The position numbers and the translations under genes were made by a program. Below the pieces are notes generated by a model. It worked only from the letters and a program-made list of their open reading frames with translations. It did not search any database and had not been told where the DNA came from. Below are positions 57,573-64,000 of a DNA stretch of 64,000 bases, one piece after another; position 1 is the first letter of the stretch; each line of letters opens with the position of its first letter. The DNA comes from Rhipicephalus microplus (Eukaryota; Arthropoda; Arachnida; Ixodida; Ixodidae). The stretch is taken from the NCBI RefSeq assembly GCF_043290135.1, contig NC_134707.1:132434319-132498318 (forward strand), given 5' to 3'.

Positions 57573-57811
57573 GTGCCCCGCCGCGGTGGTCTAGTGGCTA
57601 AGGTACTCGGCTGCTGACCCGCAGGTCGCGGGTTCAAATCCCGGCTGCGGCGGCTGCATTTCCGATGGAGGCGGAAATGTTGTAGGCCCGTGTGCTCAGA
57701 TTTGGGTGCACGTTAAAGAACCCAAGGTGGTCAAAATTTCCGGAGCCCTCCACTACGGCATCTCTCATAATCATATGGTGGTTTTGGGACGTTAAACCCC
57801 ACAAATCAATC
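57573..57811 (+). mobile_element. tRNA-derived SINE (Ruka-like), copy 6, with 13-bp target duplication
   Basis: The best preserved copy: GTGGTCTAGTGGCTAAGG (A box region), GCGGGTTCAAATCCC (B box region), body with GGCGGAAATGTTGTAGGCCC, and tail TTTTGGGACGTTAAACCCC. AAAAGACAGTACC flanks it perfectly (57560-57572 and 57812-57824). Confidence 0.95.
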
Positions 57812-57930
57812 AAAAGACAGTACCCTGCGTTACACTGCTCAGCTGACAATCTTTCGTGACAAATATCCGTCGAAAGCGGAGTGCGATTCATTACACCAAC
57901 TTCACCTTCCTTCTCTCATTTCGGTAGCAG

Positions 57931-60900
57931 TAGTTGCGGCTGTGTGCAAGCATTGACCCTTGCCTTCACTCCGTCCAGGTGGTGAATGTTATCTGCACGG
58001 CTCTCTGGACAACGCTGCTTAGCTGTTGCTGCCGTTTCCTCAGCACGTGCAACTATGTCACTGAGCTTCAGCCACTACGTTCGCTATCTACAGGAGAAAA
58101 ATTCCTACAAACACGCCATCTTTCGCCATTTATCGTCATTTTGGTAGCAGTGGTTGCGGCTGTGGGCAAGCACTGACGCTTGTCTTCACTCCGTCCAGGT
58201 GGTGAATCTTATTTGCACGGCTCTCTGGACAGCGCTGCTTAGCGGTTGCTGCTGTTTCCTCGGCACGTGCAACTGCGTCATTGAGCTTCAGCCACTACGC
58301 TCGCCATCTACAGGAGAAAAATCCCTACAAACACGCCATCTTTCGCAATTTCTCGTAATTTTGGCAGCAGTGGTTGCGGCTGTGTGCAAGCATCGACCCT
58401 TGCCTTCACTCCGTCCAGGTGGTGAATGTTATCAGCACGGCTCTCTGGACAACGCTGCTTAGCTGTTGCTGCCGTTTCCTCAGCACGTGCAACTACGTCA
58501 CTGAGCTTCAGCCACTACGTTCGCTATCTACAGGAGAAAAATTCCTACAAACACGCCATCTTTCGCCATTTCTCGTCATTTTGGCAGCAGTAGTTGCGGC
58601 TGTGTGCAAGCATTGACCCTTGCCTTCACTCCGTCCAGGTGGTGAATGTTATCTGCACGGCTCTCTGGACAACGCTGCTTAGCTGTTGCTGCTGTTTCCT
58701 CGGCACGTGCAACTGCGTCATTGAGCTTCAGCCACTACGCTCGCCATCTACAGGAGAAAAATCCCTACAAACACGCCATCTTTCGCCATTTCTCGTCATT
58801 TTGGCAGCAGTGGATGCGGCTGTGGGAAAGCACTGACGCTTGTCTTCACTCCGTCCAGGTGGTGAATCTTATTTGCACGGCTCTCTGGACAGCGCTGCTT
58901 AGCGGTTACTGCTGTTTCCTCGGCACGTGCAACTGCGTCATTGAGCTTCAGCCACTACGCTCGCCATCTACAGGAGAAAAATCCCTACAAACACGCCATC
59001 TTTCGCCATTTCTCGTCATTTTGGCAGCAGTGGTTGCGGCTGTGTGCAAGCATTGACCCTTGCCTTCACTCCGTCCAGGTGGTGAATGTTATCTGCACGG
59101 CTCTCTGGACAACGCTGCTTAGCTGTTGCTGCCGTTTCCTCAGCACGTGCAACTACGTCACTGAGCTTCAGCCACTACGTTCGCTATCTACAGGAGAAAA
59201 ATTCCTACAAACACGCCATCTTTCGCCATTTCTCGTCATTTTGGCAGCAGTGGTTGCGGCTGTGGGCAAGCACTGACGCTTGTCTTCACTCCGTCCAGGT
59301 GGTGAATCTTATTTGCACGGCTCTCTGGACAGCGCTGCTTAGCGGTTACTGCTGCTTCCTCGGCACGTGCAACTGCGTCATTGAGCTTCAGCCACTACGC
59401 TCGCCATCTACAGGAGAAAAATCCCTACAAACACGCCATCTTTCGCCATTTCTCGTCATTTTGGCAGCAGTGGTTGCGGCTGTGGGCAAGCACTGACGCT
59501 TGTCTTCACTCCGTCCAGGTGGTGAATCTTATTTGCACGGCTATCTGGACAGCGCTGCTTAGCGGTTGCTGCTGTTTCCTCGGCACGTGCAACTGCGTCA
59601 TTGAGCTTCAGCCACTACGCTCGCCATCTACAGGAGAAAAATCCCTACAAACACGCCATCTTTCGCCATTTCTCGTCATTTTGGCAGCAGTGGTTGCGGC
59701 TGTGGGAAAGCACTGACGCTTGTCTTCACTCCGTCCAGGTGGTGAATCTTATTTGCACGGCTCTCTGGACAGCGCTGCTCAGCGGTTACTGCTGTTTCCT
59801 CGGCACGTGCAACTGCGTCATTGAGCTTCAGCCACTACGCTCGCCATCTACAGGAGAAAAATCCCTACAAACACGCCATCTTTCGCCATTTCTCGTCATT
59901 TTGGCAGCAGTGGTTGCGGCTGTGGGCAAGCACTGACGCTTGTCTTCACTCCGTCCAGGTGGTGAATCTTATTTGCACGGCTCTCTGGACAGCGATGCTT
60001 AGCGGTTGCTGCTGTTTCCTCGGCACGTGCAACTGCGTCATTGAGCTTCAGCCACTACGCTCGCCATCTACAGGAGAAAAATCCCTACAAACACGCCATC
60101 TTTCGCCATTTCTCGTCATTTTGGCAGCAGTGGTTGCGGCTGTGGGAAAGCACTGACGCTTGTCTTCACTCCATCCAGGTGGTGAATCTTATTTGCACGG
60201 CTCTCTGGACAGCGCTGCTTAGCGGTTACTGCTGTTTCCTCGGCACGTGCAATTGCGTCATTGAGCTTCAGCCACTACGCTCGCCATCTACAGGAGAAAA
60301 ATCCCTACAAACACGCCATCTTTCGCCATTTCTCGTCATTTTGGCAGCAGTGGTTGCAGCTGTGTGCAAGCATTGACCCTTGCCTTCACTCCGTCCAGGT
60401 GGTGATTGTTATCTGCACGGCTCCCTGGACAACGCTGCTTAGCTGTTGCTGCCGTTTCCTCAGCACGTGCAACTACGTCACTGAGCTTCAGCCACTACGT
60501 TCGCTATCTACAGGAGAAAAATTCCTACAAACACGCCATCTTTCGCCATTTCTCGTCATTTTGGCAGCAGTGGTTGCGGCTGTGGGCAAGCACTGACGCT
60601 TGTCTTCACTCCGTCCAGGTGGTGAATCTTATTTGCACGGCTCTCTGGACAGCGCTGCTTAGCGGTTACTGCTGTTTCCTCGGCACGTGCAACTGCGTCA
60701 TTGAGCTTCAGCCACTACGCTCGCCATCTACAGGAGAAAAATCCCTACAAACACGCCATCTTTCGCCATTTCTCGTCATTTTGGCAGCAGTGGTTGCGGC
60801 TGTGGGCAAGCACTGACGCTTGTCTTCACTCCGTCCAGGTGGTGAATCTTATTTGCACGGCTCTCTGGATACCGCTGCTTAGCGGTTGCTGCTGTTTCCT

Positions 60901-61060
60901 CGGCACGTGCAACTGCGTCATTGAGCTTCAGCCACTACGCTCGCCATCTACAGGAGAAAAATCCCTACAAACACGCCATCTTTCGCCATTTCTCGTAATT
61001 TTGGCAGCAGTGGTTGCGGCTGTGTGCAAGCATTGACCCTTTTCTTCACTCCGTTCAGGT
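57931..61060. repeat. 220-bp satellite array, 14 full units plus a partial one
   Basis: Units start at 57931 and every 220 bases to 60791; a last partial unit runs from 61011 to about 61060. Two types alternate irregularly. Type A has TGTGTGCAAGCATTGACC, AACGCTGCTTAGCTG, TTCCTCAGCACG and ACGTTCGCTATC. Type B has TGTGGGCAAGCACTGACG, AGCGCTGCTTAGCGG, TTCCTCGGCACG and ACGCTCGCCATC. The unit at 58591 is a hybrid, A in its first half and B after about 58690. Since 220 is not a multiple of three, the 111- and 136-codon frames shift frame each unit and are not real proteins. Confidence 0.97.
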
Positions 61061-61132
61061 TCGTTGCGTATCGCTACTTATTTCTGTTTTGCTTTTTGTC
61101 TCCGCTTCCACTGCTGCCTTTGACATAGATTG

Positions 61133-62066
61133 TTTTGAATGCGAAGCATTTTCTAGTAAAATTCAGTGACTTTGAGCGTATCTATCCATCTATCTATCTA
61201 GCCGCTTACGTTTGGGTGCTCTCGTGGTCACCCCATTAACTTAGTGTGAACGAAAATTAGCATGGGAGGCTAAGATGGTTTGACGAATATGACGCGCTGG
61301 ACAAAGCGGGAATAATGTTAAAATTCCGTCGCTTCCGTCGTCAAAGATTTCCTGCCAGAGAGCGGCACATGCCCATGGACGGGCATGTGCCGCTGGTATG
61401 TGGGTATGCGCCACAGGTGATTGACACTTAGCATCCACAAAGGAACGATGAGAGCACCCATGGGGAATTTGAACGCGTGAGCGTTAAGAAATACCCGACA
61501 TCAGTAACATCAACCTGACGAATGCTAAGAATAAATGTCAGGATCTCAGTTGGAATTGAACCCAAGCATTCTGCGTGACAGTAAAGCATTTTACCACTGA
61601 GCTACACCAGGTCTCTGAACTTCTTTTTAAATTGACGCAAAGTTTCTTGAAACTTCACTAGTGGTTGCAGTGCTGCTTACCCAGTTTTATAAACATTACA
61701 TATGTACTCCTTTGATACAGCCGTCACGTCGGGTTAACGTCAATTTTGGTTAGTTGACATGGACTGAAGATTATTTATGTAGCATTGTCCAGGGACAGCA
61801 TTCTCTTGAGCATCAGCTTTTTATATCAGCTTCTGGTGTTGGTAATACGCATGTTACAGTAGGCATTGTAGCACAAGTACAAACAACTAATTATATGAAT
61901 ATCAGCCACTCTTCAACATATGTCGGCGCGTGCAACATTCGTACGTATATTTACCGTCATATTATGACGTATCGCTCAGTGAAAAAATTGCAACACAGTC
62001 ACCATCATTCCTAATGCTCCGCGTAACGACCAGTCCCAGGTACGTAGAATCTGCCGAATTTTTTAT
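61133..62066 (-). mobile_element. Composite repeat with tRNA-like core, copy M
   Basis: Reverse complement of the element at 13705-14900 and the more compact copy. From the plus side: terminal GAATGCGAAGCATTTTC (61137), CTTTGAGCGTATC with short TATC repeats, GCCGCTTACGTTTGGGTGC (61201), a perfect 14-bp hairpin at 61361-61394, the inverse tRNA-like core (61545-61615: GGAATTGAACCC, then CCACTGAGCTACACC), the unique middle, the near-palindrome CGTCATATTATGACG (61961-61975), and ATTCCTAATGCTCCGCGTAACG to CTGCCGAATTTT. About 75 percent similar to copy P by eye. No coding frame of its own. Confidence 0.78.
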
Positions 62067-62099
62067 TGTGTGCTTTGTATTTTGGTTACCTCTCTTCAT

Positions 62100-62720
62100 T
62101 GCTTTTCCTGGAAGTTCCGACTTGCGCGGCATTAGCAAAGGAACTACAGGCCTTTCGGCAGGAGGCTGTAGAGATGATAACAAGCCTTGCGATGTTCAAT
62201 GAACTTGACAAACATGTAAAGAACGACAATGAGGCACTAACCAATGAAAAAAAGGTCCTGAGAGATTAGAATAAGCAACTAAGTAAACAGATGTGTGATC
62301 TTGAACAATATTCGCGACTCAGTAATGTTGAGCTGAAGGGAATTCCTGAGAGAGAGGGCGAGAAATTTCTGACAGTTGTCCAAGGTATTGGTAAGCAGAT
62401 TCATTGTGCAATTGCTGATATGGACATTGACCTTGCGCATCAGCTGCCGGCAAAAAATGGGAGCAACATCATTGCGTGATTTTGTTTGAGACATAAGAAG
62501 CTTGATTTACCAAGAAGGCAAGGCAGGCGCGGCTGTCTACCGCAGATATTGGGTTTCCTCAAATCACAGGCTCTAAACCAGTATATGTCAATGATCACTT
62601 CACGCCCGAGCGAAAACGTCTGTTTGTGCAGGCCCTTGCCCTAAAAAAATCAGGGAAAGCACCTTTGCACCAACAACTGCACAATTAAAGCCAGGAAAGC
62701 GGATGACAGTTACATGTTTC
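62100..62720 (+). pseudogene. ORF1 of a CR1/Jockey-type LINE
   Basis: A coiled-coil-like stretch (ELQAFRQEAVEM, then NEALTNEKKVLRD) ends at TAG 62267-62269, and the same frame goes on: QMCDLEQYSRLSNVELKGIP (62291-62345), DIDLAHQLPAKN and NIIA, then a stop. Later frames give DIGFPQITGSKPVYVNDHFT (62540-62605), ERKRLFVQALALKKS and CTIKARKADDSYMF. This order (coiled coil, then an RNA-recognition-like block) is that of ORF1 in many arthropod CR1/Jockey-type LINEs. Confidence 0.72.
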
Positions 62721-62879
62721 GAATTGCATGCGCAGAAGATCTTCGTACATTCTGTTAGATATCCTATCACTCCTCAATGGTGAATCAACCTTCGTTAATT
62801 ATGGCTGCGTTCTCGTGCCAGCAAACATCTGAATTGCTTCACAAAAAGTCACCAGCGTTTTGGCTGCTGCATTTACATT

Positions 62880-64000
62880 CGAAGTCTTAGAAATCATCAG
62901 GATGATGTTGTCGCATTGCTTTCATTTCTTGATCATTCATTTTCTGTCGTATGCTTATCTGAGACTTGGATATCTGACAATGACGGTAACTTGTGTGACT
63001 TGCCAGAATATTATTCTGAATGCTGTAATCGAGAGTTTGGTCGTGCAGGGAGGGGGGACATTTCCATACTTGTCAATTTGTCCCTAACATACACACGCCG
63101 CCTTGAAATCGTATTCAACAATAATTTGTGCAAATTGGTCCGACTTGAATTGAACCATATTGTTATACCAGTCAATAGCCGTAACACTATCATTGCTTTC
63201 ATTTATTCACCTTCATCATCAAGTTCCGACTTTTGTCTTCAGTTAAACAGCATTCTTAACAAACTAGTGAAAGAAAATAAGAATGTTGTTTTATGTGGTG
63301 ATTTCAACATATATGTCATTGATACTGAAAGCACCTCGTGCCTGGAACATATGCACGATTTATACTCTACTGGCTCTACTTCGCATATTTCCGCACCAAC
63401 AAGAAGCAATCTTGTAGGTGCGAATACATTTATAGATCACATATTCTCGAATATTTCAAGTTATCACACTGCTGATGTAATAGATCATAGTATTACACAT
63501 CATACTTCTGCTTTTTATTTCATTTTGGTTCCGAAACTACCAAGGCCAGTAACGTTCTCACTAAGTGCCGATTCGATTCAGTTAAATTTGGGCAAACAAT
63601 TAGTGCAGTCGACTGGACTTCTGTGACTCATGAGGACTGCTCAGAAAAGGTTTTTCAGCCTTTCTCAGAAGTAACTGCCAAAGATATACAGGCATGCACC
63701 ACTTCGACTACTGTTACGAAGTGGTATCGTTCACCCAGAAGTCTATGAATGACTAACTAATTCTTTACGCCTATTAATAAAAAGACTAACTTTCACCAAA
63801 TCTAAAGTCACAGCCTCTAAACATTGCAATAAAATTCAGATTCTAGATGTATCAATCGATATTATCTTCTTTATTGAAGCATGCTAAGCGAAATTACCAC
63901 CAGAATATTATTTTGAAAAATGCGGGTAACACGAGATCTTGCTGGTGAATCATTAAACATTTTTGAACAAAAAAAAGTGCTTAGCAACCACAATACAAAT
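62880..64000 (+). pseudogene. ORF2 endonuclease of a CR1/Jockey-type LINE, cut by window end
   Basis: The frame 62916-63626 shows the endonuclease fold: VVCLSETWISDNDGN (the catalytic Glu in SETW), GDISILVNLSLTY, IIAFIYSPSSSSSDF, VVLCGDFNIYVID (the GDFN block), and THHTSAFY where the expected SDH is altered. A TGA at 63624-63626 and later frameshifts lead to a degraded linker toward RT, which would lie beyond 64000. Belongs to the same broad family as the LINEs at 27902, 31425 and 54838. Confidence 0.82.

Noticed and set aside
57573..57660. Functional tRNA gene
   Set aside because: The head has Pol III boxes, but the cloverleaf is imperfect and the sequence continues into the conserved SINE body; six copies with target duplications show that it is a retroposon.
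58154..61036. A run of 80-136-codon open frames at 220-base intervals that look like a repeated protein family
   Set aside because: They are readings of the 220-bp satellite. 220 is not a multiple of three, so each frame ends in the same relative place one unit later in another frame; there are no start contexts or variation favouring coding.
57931..61060. CRISPR-like array
   Set aside because: Units are 220 bases with no alternation of short repeat and unique spacer, and the setting is a eukaryotic genome; this is a satellite.

Overview
This 64 kb window reads as nuclear DNA of a hard tick, probably a metastriate such as Rhipicephalus, Dermacentor or Hyalomma. The main reasons are six copies of a tRNA-derived SINE that looks like the Ruka family described from Rhipicephalus, very dense non-LTR and Ty3/gypsy-type relics, long (TA)n, (TATC)n and (TG)n tracts, and two host genes of kinds that are expanded in ticks. 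There is no sign of bacterial or viral coding organisation, and no CRISPR array, rRNA or bona fide tRNA gene was seen. All family assignments come from reading the sequence; no search was run.

Host genes. (1) Plus strand, 2741-26578: four candidate exons (2741-2859, 11333-11453, 25358-25534, 26438-26578) have splice-site-like borders and mutually compatible phases. Together they look like part of a secreted glycoside-hydrolase-18-like (chitinase-like) protein whose introns are packed with transposons. First and last exons were not found. (2) Minus strand, 51636-53474: an uninterrupted 612-codon frame with the membrane layout of a divergent ionotropic receptor (iGluR-type ion channel). This is the clearest intact gene in the window.

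Region by region. 1-2740: no gene recognised. 2976-5192: a MITE-like element with GGGCGAAGCTCC ends and internal 60-bp repeats, split by a LINE. 6.3-9 kb: LINE debris and two inverted repeats. 10.4-11.1 kb: (TA)n, a foldback element and a SINE. 13.1-17.3 kb: relics of a gypsy-type element with a SCAN-like Gag, interrupted by a long composite repeat with a tRNA-like core and by a SINE. 17.6-18.2 kb: CR1/Jockey-type RT relic. 18.75-24.48 kb: a nearly full-length but dead gypsy element (118-124 bp LTRs) on the minus strand with a LINE nested in it. 27.2-32.7 kb: SINE plus two CR1/Jockey-type LINEs. 34.97-35.2 kb: LINE ORF1 zinc knuckles. 38.3-39.9 kb: a gag relic on the minus strand with a MITE inserted exactly at a TTAA. 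41-46.5 kb: a nearly complete I-clade-like LINE with a SINE inserted. 48.1-51.2 kb: SINE and LINE fragments. 54.8-56.1 kb: another CR1/Jockey-type LINE. 57.6 kb: a SINE with a perfect target duplication. 57.93-61.06 kb: fourteen 220-bp satellite units with higher-order patterning. 61.13-62.07 kb: second copy of the composite repeat, inverted. 62.1-64 kb: 5' part of a CR1/Jockey-type LINE cut by the window end.

Most of the DNA is therefore transposon on transposon. The nesting gives a relative order of insertions at several places (SINE into I-LINE, MITE into gag, LINE into MITE, LINE into gypsy).
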